This document shows, one piece after another, positions 34,228 to 42,846 of a stretch of 46,008 nt of DNA. This DNA is from JBBRCX01 sp038204465 (GTDB taxonomy: Bacteria; Planctomycetota; Phycisphaerae; Tepidisphaerales; Tepidisphaeraceae). Position 1 is the stretch's first letter; each line of letters opens with the position of its first letter. Location of the stretch: assembly GCA_038204465.1 (NCBI GenBank), contig JBBRCX010000030.1, forward strand, positions 1 to 46,008, read 5' to 3'. The position numbers were made by a program, and so were the translations under genes. Below the pieces are notes generated by a model. The model saw nothing but the letters and a program-made list of their open reading frames with translations, had not been told where the DNA came from and ran no database searches.

Positions 34228-35058
34228 AGCAGTCCCGTAAAACTGTGGTGCGCCCGGCCGCCCAAGGCCGCTCAGCGCACCCGCCGGCAACTCCGCCGAG
34301 CGCGCACTCAGCACGTATTTCCAGCTGGTCTTCCACTCCCAGTCGTTCAGGACCTCGAATCGAATGACGGGCAGCGCGGCAAACTCCGCGGAGATCGGTT
34401 CCGGCTCACGCGGGAACCGGCGCAGCCCGATCGCATACCCCCGCTGCACGCGCACGCCCCCTTCCAGTGGCCCCTCGACGTAGACCGGCTCCGCGCCCGG
34501 GTAGCTGTGCGCCAGCGTGCGCGCCGCCCCTTTTCGGTCCTCGAGATACTGGCGCCACTCCAGCAGATCGGAACCGTCTGCCGATTCCACAAATGTCTGA
34601 ATCACCCGCGCGCCCCCTCGCGGTGCAACCGTTACGAAAACCCGCTCCTCGTATGGCGTGTTCTCCGACTGCCGCAGCGCGTCCGCCAGTGCCCACGGAT
34701 CGCCCGACGTGACTGCCTCGCGCCGCACGGTGCGGATTTTTCGCAGACCCGCGCCCCGCCGCACGCTGGTCAAGCTTCGTCCCAACACCGACCCTTCCAC
34801 GCCTGGAATCGTTGCAGCATTCTGCCCTTCTGCGGACAACTCGTACTCCACCGCCGCCAGATCGTTCGATACCGTGACCGAGCGCTGGACCGTGAAGTCA
34901 GGTGAGGGGTATTGCGCCTGGAATTCCTCCGTGGTTCGCGATTCGAAGTATGCCGTCGCATCCGGGCCGCTCACCGTGCCGCGCCGAACCACGCGCTGGT
35001 AGCCGGCCCCGTCCCTGGATGTGGTTTGCCGAAACTGGTCGAAGACGTTCAGAGGCAT
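34219..35058 (-). CDS. Unknown phage structural protein
   Basis: A 279-aa protein, no recognised family. It starts MPLNVFDQFRQTTSRDGAGY and has a mixed alpha/beta look with FEVLNDWEWKTSWKYVLSARS near the end. AGGA lies seven bases before the ATG. It follows the tail-terminator-like gene by three bases and precedes the 696-aa gene, so it is part of the tail or adsorption section of the module. A tail tube protein is conceivable but not supported by motif. Confidence 0.55.
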   Translation of the reverse strand: MPLNVFDQFRQTTSRDGAGYQRVVRRGTVSGPDATAYFESRTTEEFQAQYPSPDFTVQRSVTVSNDLAAVEYELSAEGQNAATIPGVEGSVLGRSLTSVRRGAGLRKIRTVRREAVTSGDPWALADALRQSENTPYEERVFVTVAPRGGARVIQTFVESADGSDLLEWRQYLEDRKGAARTLAHSYPGAEPVYVEGPLEGGVRVQRGYAIGLRRFPREPEPISAEFAALPVIRFEVLNDWEWKTSWKYVLSARSAELPAGALSGLGRPGAPQFYGTAAL

Positions 35059-35061
35059 CGT

Positions 35062-35544
35062 TCAATCCTGCTTGTAGGCGTCCACCTCGAGCTTGAAGAC
35101 GACCTCGACGCGGCCGCGTTGGTCGCGCCCGGCCAATCCCGGCCGCTGTGTCCAGACGACGTTCGCCAGGATCCAATGACCATTCGGCGAATCATTCGCG
35201 GCCGCAAAGCCGTCGATCGATCGCAGGCGGATCGGCCGCCCGTCATCTTCCAATAGCGTCTCAAACAGCGCCTCGGCCCGCGCAACGGCGGTCTTGTTGT
35301 TCGATCCCCTCGTCTTGCACTCGATGCTGAGCGTCGGTTTCGGGTGCGCCGCGGAAGGCGGCCCGCCCACCACCGAGAGCACGCTGTACAGACCCGAGCT
35401 GTTCCCCTGCTCGTATGCTTCCCAGCGGAATAGCTCGCCCGTTGCACCACCGTAAGGAATCGTGACGGCAGGACTGAGCGCCGCCGCACGCGTCACCATG
35501 AAGCGTGCAAGAGAGTGAAGAAAATCATCGAGCGGGAGCGGCAT
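35062..35544 (-). CDS. Tail-terminator/minor-capsid-like protein
   Basis: A 160-aa protein with the layout of phage tail terminator or minor capsid proteins: an N-terminal helix, a small core, LSIECKTRGSNNKTAVARAEALFETLLEDDGRPIR and the closing strand GRVEVVFKLEVDAY. These proteins cap the tail or complete the neck. The position just after adaptor and neck genes fits. No direct catalytic function is expected. GGGGA precedes the ATG. Confidence 0.65.
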   Translation of the reverse strand: MPLPLDDFLHSLARFMVTRAAALSPAVTIPYGGATGELFRWEAYEQGNSSGLYSVLSVVGGPPSAAHPKPTLSIECKTRGSNNKTAVARAEALFETLLEDDGRPIRLRSIDGFAAANDSPNGHWILANVVWTQRPGLAGRDQRGRVEVVFKLEVDAYKQD

Positions 35545-35562
35545 CGCAGATCCCCAATTCGC

Positions 35563-35913
35563 CTAAAGGCTCAGTTGCACTACCCAGTGACTCAAGCCAC
35601 CCTTTGGATGATGCGTGGCGCTGTGGACTCGATAGACCGCGGCGCTCTCCCCCTCGGCTTGCACGTGGTATCGCTGCCCGGGAGACGGCGTTCGCGCGGC
35701 GGCGTTGGCGATCACAGCGAGCGAGGCGTCCAGGACCGTCAGCTTGGCCGAACCGCCTTCAAGCCGCTCATCGGGGGCGAACTGCTCCGCGGCTTCGACA
35801 CTGCCCAGGGCGCAGCGCACGCTCAGACCCGCGACCGTCGCGTAATCCACGTCCCCCGCCGCGTCCGCGGGGTTCGGCAAGTCGATGGCGATGAGGGTCG
35901 CGTTGCTGATCAT
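35563..35913 (-). CDS. Probable neck (head-closure-like) protein
   Basis: A 116-aa beta-rich protein (LSVRCALGSVEAAEQFAPDERLEGGSAKLTVLD, then SPGQRYHVQAEGESAAVYRV). No family is certain; place and size between adaptor and tail-terminator-like genes fit a head-closure protein. No clear ribosome site; the stop codon of the adaptor gene lies 11 bases before its start. Confidence 0.5.
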   Translation of the reverse strand: MISNATLIAIDLPNPADAAGDVDYATVAGLSVRCALGSVEAAEQFAPDERLEGGSAKLTVLDASLAVIANAAARTPSPGQRYHVQAEGESAAVYRVHSATHHPKGGLSHWVVQLSL

Positions 35914-35924
35914 GATGATGCAAG

Positions 35925-36437
35925 TCAGAGAATGCGCCCGGCGATGATGCGGTACTTTTGCAGCAACTGGTGCGCGCGGCGACAGAGCCCCGTGGTGACG
36001 CCGCGGTGATCGGATGATTTATAGCTCTCCGCGAGCCCCGCGGCCTGGTCGTAAGCGACCCCATCGTGCTGCTTGTCGAGCCGTTCGTCCCGGCCGCCGT
36101 CAAGGATCGCATCCGCCTGGTGCAGCACCGCTGCCTTCACGTCCGCCGGAACCACCGGGACATTTGAGCTCGAGTCCCAGTCCCAGATCGTGTCCGCGTA
36201 TCCATGCGCCGATCCCGGCGCGCTGGGCGAGGTTCGCTCATATGCAACGCGCGGAAACTGCAGCGCCTGCGCCGCGTCCAGTTTTCGCCCCTGGTAAGGC
36301 ATCGCGGTGTCAACGTCCGACGATGCCTGCTGCAGCGCCGCCGTTTTCGCCCCCGAAGAAGCCGCGCGGTACGCCGCGAGACCAGGCAGCGTGCCTGCGA
36401 GGCTGTCGGCTTCGGATGTGGAAAGATAAGAGGCCAT
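35925..36437 (-). CDS. Head-tail adaptor-like protein
   Basis: A 170-aa protein with the pattern of the gp6/HCP-type head-tail adaptor: ASYLSTSEADSLAGTLPG, AAYRAASSGAKTAALQQASSDVDTAMPYQGRKLDAAQALQFPRV. The helix-turn-helix bundle sits under the portal and connects it to the tail. ATG 36437 is preferred because GGGAG lies seven bases upstream; the open frame reaches two codons further. Confidence 0.75.
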   Translation of the reverse strand: MASYLSTSEADSLAGTLPGLAAYRAASSGAKTAALQQASSDVDTAMPYQGRKLDAAQALQFPRVAYERTSPSAPGSAHGYADTIWDWDSSSNVPVVPADVKAAVLHQADAILDGGRDERLDKQHDGVAYDQAAGLAESYKSSDHRGVTTGLCRRAHQLLQKYRIIAGRIL

Positions 36438-36479
36438 AACCAAACTCCCGATTCAGATTTCAGAACCTCAAATCGATTT

Positions 36480-36878
36480 TCAAAAGACCTGCCCGCGAAC
36501 GCGCCCGCTCGTGGGCGCGGAGGCGGCCTTCATCCAGACCGCGATCTCCGGAACTCCATCCAGGTCCTTCAGCTTCACCTGCACGCTGCCGCCGGCAGCA
36601 GTCTGGTAGACGCTGCCCGCTGGAAGCACGTCGATGAACTCTTCAGTGGCGGTGGCGAAATTGCCGTCGACAACCCAATCCATCTCGGGACCGTTGCGCA
36701 GCCCGCGAGTGAACTTCAACCCGTTGATCGCGCCGCCCGAACCCACGTCGAGATGGAACAGGCCCGCGCGGAAGCGCCCCCCGAGCGTCAGCCGCGCAAC
36801 CTCCTGGTACGCCGCGGTGCTCGAGACGCCTATAGCGCCGCTGTCGAAGGTTCCGTCTTCTTTGATTGCGATGGTCAT
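36480..36878 (-). CDS. Unknown phage virion protein
   Basis: A 132-aa beta-rich protein (MTIAIKEDGTFDSGAIGVSS, LTLGGRFRAGLFHLDVGSGGAINGLKF). No family recognised; glycine- and beta-rich character suggests a small virion decoration or fibre protein. GAGG lies five bases before the ATG. It sits between the beta-helix genes and the adaptor gene. Confidence 0.5.
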   Translation of the reverse strand: MTIAIKEDGTFDSGAIGVSSTAAYQEVARLTLGGRFRAGLFHLDVGSGGAINGLKFTRGLRNGPEMDWVVDGNFATATEEFIDVLPAGSVYQTAAGGSVQVKLKDLDGVPEIAVWMKAASAPTSGRVRGQVF

Positions 36879-36896
36879 GGCATCCTCGTTGAATCT

Positions 36897-38930
36897 TTAA
36901 CCCCGTCCCTTGAAGAAAACGCCGGTGGAAAGGCTGGCGGAGCCGCTCGATCCGGCGATGGTGATCTGCGCGCTCTTGATGTCCGGGCTGAACAAAAAGT
37001 TCGTGCAGCCGGTGAAGATCAGGTTCGGCCGGGTGTACGTCTGGTCTCCCACCGAAACGACGGCGCCGCGAAAGTCGCAGTTGTCGAATTCGATCGCCGC
37101 GAACTCCGGCGTCTCCAGCTCCTGGTTGCCGGCGCCGTGCGTCAGGAACGCCGGCTGGCTTGTGGTAATGGCGCCCGCTGCGCTCCCCGCCTGTGCGGGA
37201 ACGATCCCTTCCGTGGCCAGGACCGTCCCGTCGGCGAAGAGGAACTCGCGCCCCGTTCCCGACTGCGGCGCCAGCACGAGACCGGACTGCTCGCCAAACC
37301 CGAAGTAACTCGTCGGCGGTCCGCCCTTCTCCAGCGTCCACCCGCGCAGGACCGCGCATGTGCTTGTGGCGGCATCGCCGACGCTGAAGGCATGCTTGCC
37401 CCAGCGGGCGAAGCGGATGTTCCGCAGGAACGCGTACCCGCTCATGCCGGGGTTGTCGCCAAGCAAGCCGCGACCCTGCACCGGTCCGCCGCTGTTGTCG
37501 TTTTGCAGAAGCGCGTAGCCCTCGAGCAGCAGGTCTTCAATGTAGATCGGGCACGCATAGGCGAACAGAATCGCCGCGAGATCGTTGTTGTACTTGTACG
37601 AGCGCTCATACTTGCGCCCGTTGGTGTTGGGGTTCGAGCTGTCGCCCGCGCGGATCCACAGGCTCGTCCCATCCGTCCAGAAGCTGCCAGGATGTGCCTG
37701 CAGGTAACTGATCGCGGCGGACGAAGTCACCGTCCCTTGCGGGGGGTGCTCCATCGGCCGCTCGTCTTCCCACACCGCCACGTCCGCCTGGACGCTCGTC
37801 GATTGCTTCCACACCACCCCGCTCTCCAGCGTCCAGGTCACCGGTGAGCCGGCGCCGGGGCCGCTGAGGATGCGCGTTCCACGAAACGCGCTCCCGTTTC
37901 CGAGCACCTTCAGCCCTGGACACTTCGCCAGCACCAGGTTTGCGCTCATCTCGTGGCCCGCGACATTCAGGTGCAGCCGGTCCCCGTTGAACAGCGCCGT
38001 CCCGTTGCGGACCCGATTGTCCAGCTGCCGCCGGTTAAGTGCGCCCACTGCGATCGCGCCGCCGTTCTGGTCCACGAGCGCATCGATCGCGCCAAACAAA
38101 TAGCCTTGCTGGGCCCGGCTGCTCAGCTCCGCGATGGTCTTGATCGGGTGCCCCGCCGAGCCATCGTTCAGATCGGAGCCGGCGTCATCGACATACCAGT
38201 CGCGTTGGGTGCCCACCGGCGGGATGTAAACCGCGGAATCGAAAGCGACGTCGGAAAAGTCCGCGGCGCTCAGGCTCGACTTGACCACGCCCCCGAGGCG
38301 GCCCAACAGCGGAACGCTTGAGCTGGTCCCCACCTTCAGCGTGTCCATCGGCTTGCCGCCATTGATGGCAGCCGTCGCGCTCGTGAACAGCGTCCGAGGC
38401 GTCGCGTCCACCGAAAGGTCCTGAATCCGAAGCTGGAATTTCCAGTTCGAGTTGATGCCCACGAGGGCGGCGATGAAGCGATAGCGATGATAGAGACTGA
38501 GCGGTGTGCTGATGATCGCTGGCGCGCCCCCGTACGTCGGGTCCTGCCACACGCCCAGCCGCAGGTTGAGGCTCGAATCGACCCCGACGTTGAAGTAGTC
38601 AAACGGGCCGCCCGTGCCGAGCCGCGAGCCGGCCATGAAGACGCCCGAATTGCCGCCGAATTGTGTCCCGGGCGCCTGGGCCAGGTAGAGCCAAAGCTCC
38701 AGCTGACATTTGTCACCCGTCCAATTGAAAAGCCCGTAGCTGCTCGCGGCGTTCTTCGTGTCCCACGAGTAACCGTCCTGCCCTGAGCTCGTCGAAGGAC
38801 CGCCCGGATAAACCGGCAGGCTCGATCCGCTCCAGGAGTCAAAGCCGCCCAGGAAGCCGCCGGCGCCGAGCTGCGACAGAATCCCCGGCGTGGCGGGCGT
38901 AAGCATCGCGCGTTGCAGAACGGTGGGCAT
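36897..38930 (-). CDS. Tailspike-like protein: lectin-like and right-handed beta-helix domains
   Basis: A 677-aa protein. The N-terminal part (about 20-260, with QLELWLYLAQAPG, LYHRYRFIAALVGINSNWKFQLRI) looks like a concanavalin-type lectin domain; then comes YVDDAGSDLNDGSAGHPIKTIAELSS, the usual entry of a parallel beta-helix, and repeated turns up to the end. Phage proteins of this layout bind or cut surface polysaccharides. A short repeat element encodes PSTSSGQD near residues 43-52. The start is ATG 38930 because GAGG lies upstream; the frame is open for 42 codons more. Confidence 0.75.
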   Translation of the reverse strand: MPTVLQRAMLTPATPGILSQLGAGGFLGGFDSWSGSSLPVYPGGPSTSSGQDGYSWDTKNAASSYGLFNWTGDKCQLELWLYLAQAPGTQFGGNSGVFMAGSRLGTGGPFDYFNVGVDSSLNLRLGVWQDPTYGGAPAIISTPLSLYHRYRFIAALVGINSNWKFQLRIQDLSVDATPRTLFTSATAAINGGKPMDTLKVGTSSSVPLLGRLGGVVKSSLSAADFSDVAFDSAVYIPPVGTQRDWYVDDAGSDLNDGSAGHPIKTIAELSSRAQQGYLFGAIDALVDQNGGAIAVGALNRRQLDNRVRNGTALFNGDRLHLNVAGHEMSANLVLAKCPGLKVLGNGSAFRGTRILSGPGAGSPVTWTLESGVVWKQSTSVQADVAVWEDERPMEHPPQGTVTSSAAISYLQAHPGSFWTDGTSLWIRAGDSSNPNTNGRKYERSYKYNNDLAAILFAYACPIYIEDLLLEGYALLQNDNSGGPVQGRGLLGDNPGMSGYAFLRNIRFARWGKHAFSVGDAATSTCAVLRGWTLEKGGPPTSYFGFGEQSGLVLAPQSGTGREFLFADGTVLATEGIVPAQAGSAAGAITTSQPAFLTHGAGNQELETPEFAAIEFDNCDFRGAVVSVGDQTYTRPNLIFTGCTNFLFSPDIKSAQITIAGSSGSASLSTGVFFKGRG
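38775..38800. repeat. Widespread GTCCT/AGGAC repeat inside the tailspike-like gene
   Basis: A 26-bp element begins GTCCT, contains CCTGAGCTCGTCGAAGGAC and ends AGGAC. I remember CCTGAGCTTGTCGAAGGAC-type repeats as very common between genes of many GC-rich bacteria. Here it is read in frame as PSTSSGQD. Confidence 0.6.
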
Positions 38931-38938
38931 GGGTTCCT

Positions 38939-40243
38939 CTAGGGCTGCACGGCAATCGTGTTGCCGCTCTCGGAAACATCCGGCACGAGCGGCGGCAGGG
39001 TGTTGACGGGATAGCGCGCGACGAACGATCGCGTCGTCGGCGACTTCCGCCGCCACAGATTGTTCTCGACGCGCACCCGGCAGTTGCCGGTGACATGGAC
39101 CGGGTTGTCGACGCTCCCCGGATCGACGATCGTGTTGCCGCTCAGCAGCACGTCCTCACACGCCGGCTTCACTTCCAGCCAGGCGCCGTCGGTGAGCGTG
39201 TTGTCGGCAAAGACAACATGCCGCGCCTGCGTCGTCGGCTGCGGCTTGCCTTCCGATACCTGCACCCACCCGAACCGGAACGTGTTGCGCCCCGCGTAAA
39301 GGAAGCTCCCCTTGCGGAAGGTGAACGATTCTTTCGTCCGAATCGGCGGGTTCGCAAAATCATTCTCGAACAGCAGCACGCGCTGCACCGCCGGCTGCGA
39401 CGATCGCACGATGTGCTCAAAGTTGCTGTCGGCGGCGCTGTTTCCCAGGAGCACATAGTCGCATCCGTCGATCCAGACGAAGCAGCTTCGCAATTCGTTG
39501 GTGCACTCACAGTCCTGCACCAATACGCCGGCCGCCCCGCCACTGCCTTCGATAAAGTTGTCGAGATGGCGTGCGCGGCAGTTGCGGACGGTGAGGCTGC
39601 CGGACTGAACGAAGAATGCGTGCCGATCGATTTTCGCTACCGGTGCGCCCAGCGGCACGTCGCTGTCGAACTCGATCGCGTCGACGGCGAGCGCCGCGCC
39701 GGCCGCTACGTAAAACGCATACGTCTTCGTCGTCGCGACCATCCTGATCCGCGGCAGCGGACCTGTTCCCGCCGCAGCCCCGACCGTCAGATCCGCAACC
39801 GCAACGCGCATGCTGCGGCGGATGTCGTAGGTGGCGCCGCGCTCGAGCTGAAGCGTCGCACCCGCCGGCGCCGCAGCGACAGCGGCAGCGAGATCGGATC
39901 CCGCCGGAACGGGCATCACGTTCGCGCTCGCCGGCACAACCCGGACCATCTGCTGCAGCCGGTTTGACCCGTCTGCATCGCTTCGAGTGATCGAGTACGT
40001 CCCGGGGATGTCGTAGACGTGAGCGGCGTTGTAACCCGGCAACACGTTGAAGCGAGCAGCGGGATCGCCAAAGTCCCAACGCCGGACCGCGCCTCCACCG
40101 TCCACGAATAGCGCCCGGCCCTGCCTCACGGTGTAGTCCGCCGCCAGCCAGTCGCTCGCTTCGCTCTGCCAGGCCGCGATTCGTTCATCGTGTCCCGGCG
40201 CCGCAAGGCGAAGCGGTTCGAAGATGGTGTGCAGATCGAGCAT
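38939..40243 (-). CDS. Right-handed beta-helix protein with PKD-like N-terminus
   Basis: A 434-aa protein. The N-terminal part has the PKD-like motif AAHVYDIPGTYSIT; from about residue 100 on, parallel beta-helix coils follow (VRNCRARHLDNFIEGSGGAAGVLVQDCECTNEL, VVFADNTLTDGAWLEV). No signal peptide. It lies eight bases before the tailspike-like gene and is probably translated together with it. Related helices act as lyases or adhesins; no catalytic residues are assigned here. Confidence 0.7.
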   Translation of the reverse strand: MLDLHTIFEPLRLAAPGHDERIAAWQSEASDWLAADYTVRQGRALFVDGGGAVRRWDFGDPAARFNVLPGYNAAHVYDIPGTYSITRSDADGSNRLQQMVRVVPASANVMPVPAGSDLAAAVAAAPAGATLQLERGATYDIRRSMRVAVADLTVGAAAGTGPLPRIRMVATTKTYAFYVAAGAALAVDAIEFDSDVPLGAPVAKIDRHAFFVQSGSLTVRNCRARHLDNFIEGSGGAAGVLVQDCECTNELRSCFVWIDGCDYVLLGNSAADSNFEHIVRSSQPAVQRVLLFENDFANPPIRTKESFTFRKGSFLYAGRNTFRFGWVQVSEGKPQPTTQARHVVFADNTLTDGAWLEVKPACEDVLLSGNTIVDPGSVDNPVHVTGNCRVRVENNLWRRKSPTTRSFVARYPVNTLPPLVPDVSESGNTIAVQP

Positions 40244-40297
40244 GGGGAAGACCTGGAGCGTCGAGATTCGTCTTCAGCTCTCGCGCCGGGCGCGGAG

Positions 40298-41536
40298 CTA
40301 CCGCGCGCCGGCCGCGGAACTCAACGATCCGCCCGGTCGCTCTGTGCGCACCGTCACACTGATGTTGCGCGAGCCTGGAATAACGTGGTCGTACTTCACC
40401 CCGCCATTGCTGAACGTGTTGCCCGTGACGCTGACATCGTGAAGGCTGAACGGGAACCGGTTCCCATCCTTCAAAACCAGGGCATCGTTAATGAAGGTGC
40501 ACCCCGCGACGCTGACGTTGCACGATGCGTAAACGACCGCGCCCTCCGCCTCGTTGTCGCGCAGCCGGCTGTTCTCCAGGGTCAGCGGGCCCTGACGCGA
40601 GTCGGCGCCGAACGCTTTGCCTTCGCTCCCCGTCTGTCCGCTGATCTCGAACCAGATGCCATCGCCGTCGAGGCGCGGCTTGCCGGGCCGGTCCTTGCTC
40701 AGGTTGTGATAGAAGTCGCAGTCGCTGACGCGGACGTCGATGTTGTACGCGTCAAACCAGAGCCCGACCCCGGCGTTATCGTGGGCCTTGTGCCGCAGGA
40801 ACAACGCGCCATCGAGTCGCGTAAACTTCCCGCCGCCGCCATTCGTGTCCAGCGCAGTGAGATTGTTGAAAGCGCACTCGGTGTCGATCAGCTTCAGGTC
40901 CTTGCAGACGCTGCCGCCAATCCCGTACCGCCCACACGACAGCGCGCGGACGCGCACGAGCGTGCAGTTGTCGGCGTGCGATGTCGTGACGCCGCCGCCT
41001 TTGCAATCCTTGATCTCGCAATCCTGCATCAGGCAGCCGCTGCCCAGCTGGACCGCCGCGAAGTCGTTGCCCGCGCCGCCGTCGTCTGCGTTGATGAAAC
41101 GGATCCCCGCGACCGTCGTGCCGGCCCCGCACTTGAAAAGAGTCGCCCTGCCCGCGCCGTCGAGAATCGCCTGCCCCGCATGAGCGGCCAGCAGCGTGAT
41201 GCCACCGCGATTGGTATTGACCGTCTGCTTGTAGACGCCATCCGCCAGGACGATGAAGCTCCCGGCGGGCGCAGCATTCATCGCGTCCTGGATCGAATCG
41301 GCAGGCGAGATCGTCTTGATGTTTCCGCGCGGAATCGGATACGCGTACTCCGCCGGCGCGGTCGCCGGCTGCGTCGAGGGCTGCGTCGGCGGCACGACAA
41401 TGATTCGCGCGGTCAGCGTGTCCCCGTCCTTCAGCTCCGCCACCGGCTTCCCCGCCTTGTCGTACAGGATGACCGATTGCCCAAGGGCGGCGGACGCGCA
41501 AACAAGGAAGACGATGAGATATGAGTTTCGCTTCAT
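40298..41536 (-). CDS. Secreted right-handed beta-helix protein
   Basis: A 412-aa protein with a Sec signal peptide (MKRNSYLIVFLVCASAALGQ), a short beta domain, a Thr/Gln/Pro linker (TQPSTQPATAPAE) and a parallel beta-helix with pectate-lyase-like coils (PADSIQDAMNAAPAGSFIVLADGVY, then FKCGAGTTVAGIRFINADD). AAAGGG precedes the ATG. A cleavable signal peptide is unusual in a phage structural gene, and the linker style matches host proteins in the window. It could be a host-derived secreted enzyme or adhesin carried by the phage. Confidence 0.75.
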   Translation of the reverse strand: MKRNSYLIVFLVCASAALGQSVILYDKAGKPVAELKDGDTLTARIIVVPPTQPSTQPATAPAEYAYPIPRGNIKTISPADSIQDAMNAAPAGSFIVLADGVYKQTVNTNRGGITLLAAHAGQAILDGAGRATLFKCGAGTTVAGIRFINADDGGAGNDFAAVQLGSGCLMQDCEIKDCKGGGVTTSHADNCTLVRVRALSCGRYGIGGSVCKDLKLIDTECAFNNLTALDTNGGGGKFTRLDGALFLRHKAHDNAGVGLWFDAYNIDVRVSDCDFYHNLSKDRPGKPRLDGDGIWFEISGQTGSEGKAFGADSRQGPLTLENSRLRDNEAEGAVVYASCNVSVAGCTFINDALVLKDGNRFPFSLHDVSVTGNTFSNGGVKYDHVIPGSRNISVTVRTERPGGSLSSAAGAR

Positions 41537-41578
41537 GTGATGGTCCCTTTGAGACAGAGTCCCGGCCGGAATCGGGAA

Positions 41579-42487
41579 TTAGTTGGTGAACGCGAAATCG
41601 AGACGGACGGTGCACTGCGTGAGATTCGTCGGCGTGCCGGTCTTGGTGATCGTGAATTCCAGCACATCTTCAGAAGCGGTCGCGAGGTTCGCGGGCGTGC
41701 CGCTGAGGCTCAGGGCACGCCTCACGTACGCCGTGATGCCCGCCCCGCCGGTCAGCTTCGTGCTGTTCGCCGCGAGCGTCCGGTCCACCACCTGGGTCGT
41801 GCCGCTGCCGGCTGCGCCCTTGTTCACCAGGCCAAAGTCAAAATAGTTTGTGTCGCTCGCGGCCAGCGCGTCCTTGGTGACAAACGATGCGCTGGTAATG
41901 ATCGCCGAAGTCGCGGGAGCCAGGATGCAGAAGGAACTCGTCGCTGAGATCGTGCCGAGCGGCAACTCGATCTCCTTGGTCTGACCCGGCACGGAAAGCA
42001 TCGAGCCGTCAACGCCGCTCGTGCCCACCAGGGTGATCAGCGGCTTCCTGCTGGCGACGTTCGCATCGCTGTAGCTCGAAACGCCGGCAACGATCTGCCA
42101 CAGCGGAAGCCGCCCCGCGGTGAAGCCGGTCGTGTTGCTGCTCACCGTGCCCGCTCGATCCACCTCCAGGTAGTTCGTCGAGCTTGCCCCCAGCGTCAGG
42201 CTGCCCGCCGAAACGGTGACCAGCGACTTGCCGTTATGGAAACGGCTCGCCTTCCATGCGAACAGCAGCGATGAGCCGTTCGCGGTCGAGCGGTCGCGGG
42301 TGAACGTGCCGCCGCCCAGCGACAGCGAATCGACGTCGCCGGCGTCGGCGGTGATGCCGATCGTGCCGCTGTCGATGTCTGCCTGCAGATCGTTGAGCAC
42401 CTGGCTCATCGCGATGCCGGCGGCGGCCATGTTGCGGTTGTCACGGTCGATAACGGCCGCCTGGTCGGGACTGAATCGGTCGGGCAT
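41579..42487 (-). CDS. Phage fibre-like protein
   Basis: A 302-aa protein, low in charge and rich in Ser, Thr, Gly and Ala, with many short beta strands (TFTRDRSTANGSSLLFAWKASR, LPLWQIVAGVSSYSDANVA), as in head or tail fibres. A short helical N-terminus (DQAAVIDRDNRNMAAAG) may attach it to the virion. AGGAG lies five bases before the ATG. No family assigned. Confidence 0.55.
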   Translation of the reverse strand: MPDRFSPDQAAVIDRDNRNMAAAGIAMSQVLNDLQADIDSGTIGITADAGDVDSLSLGGGTFTRDRSTANGSSLLFAWKASRFHNGKSLVTVSAGSLTLGASSTNYLEVDRAGTVSSNTTGFTAGRLPLWQIVAGVSSYSDANVASRKPLITLVGTSGVDGSMLSVPGQTKEIELPLGTISATSSFCILAPATSAIITSASFVTKDALAASDTNYFDFGLVNKGAAGSGTTQVVDRTLAANSTKLTGGAGITAYVRRALSLSGTPANLATASEDVLEFTITKTGTPTNLTQCTVRLDFAFTN

Positions 42488-42547
42488 GGGAACTCCTGAA
42501 TATCGTTCGAGCGCCGGCCGCGCGCCGCAGCGCGCGCCCGGCTTGGG

Positions 42548-42787
42548 TCAATCTGATGCGCCGCGCGATGCGGGTTTGGATCGTGGAAGTTCGATGACCT
42601 CATACCCGCAGTCGCGGCAGTCTTGCGCTGCGGTCGCGTCGTTGGTGAAGGCGGCGCCATCCGTAAACTGCAGCCCGCCGCGCCGACCCGAGAACACCTT
42701 GCTCGGCGTCAGTATCTGAAAGCGCGCCGAGCGCGATGCGTCCGATAGTGGGCTTTGGTGGGGTTTTGGGGGGTTTTGGTGGACCAT
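42548..42787 (-). CDS. Small phage virion protein
   Basis: A 79-aa protein: MVHQNPPKPHQSP, then FQILTPSKVFSGRRGGLQF, TDGAAFTNDATAAQDCRDCGYEVIEL. The core fits the small phage pattern F-x-G-x-A-x-x-D followed by GYEV, seen next to capsid genes. ATG 42787 is chosen because GGAG lies six bases upstream; the frame is open for 15 codons more. Function unknown. Confidence 0.55.
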   Translation of the reverse strand: MVHQNPPKPHQSPLSDASRSARFQILTPSKVFSGRRGGLQFTDGAAFTNDATAAQDCRDCGYEVIELPRSKPASRGASD

Positions 42788-42846
42788 GAGTCGCTCCGGT
42801 AAAGGCCAGGACGGCCTCGGCCGCCCCGACAAACAGCTCCCGCGCC

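Noticed and set aside
36204..41524. Long + strand open frames (547, 290 and 444 codons) opposite the phage genes
   Set aside because: They are Arg/Ala/Val-rich shadows of the minus-strand phage genes, whose frames show clear beta-helix and virion features and ribosome sites.
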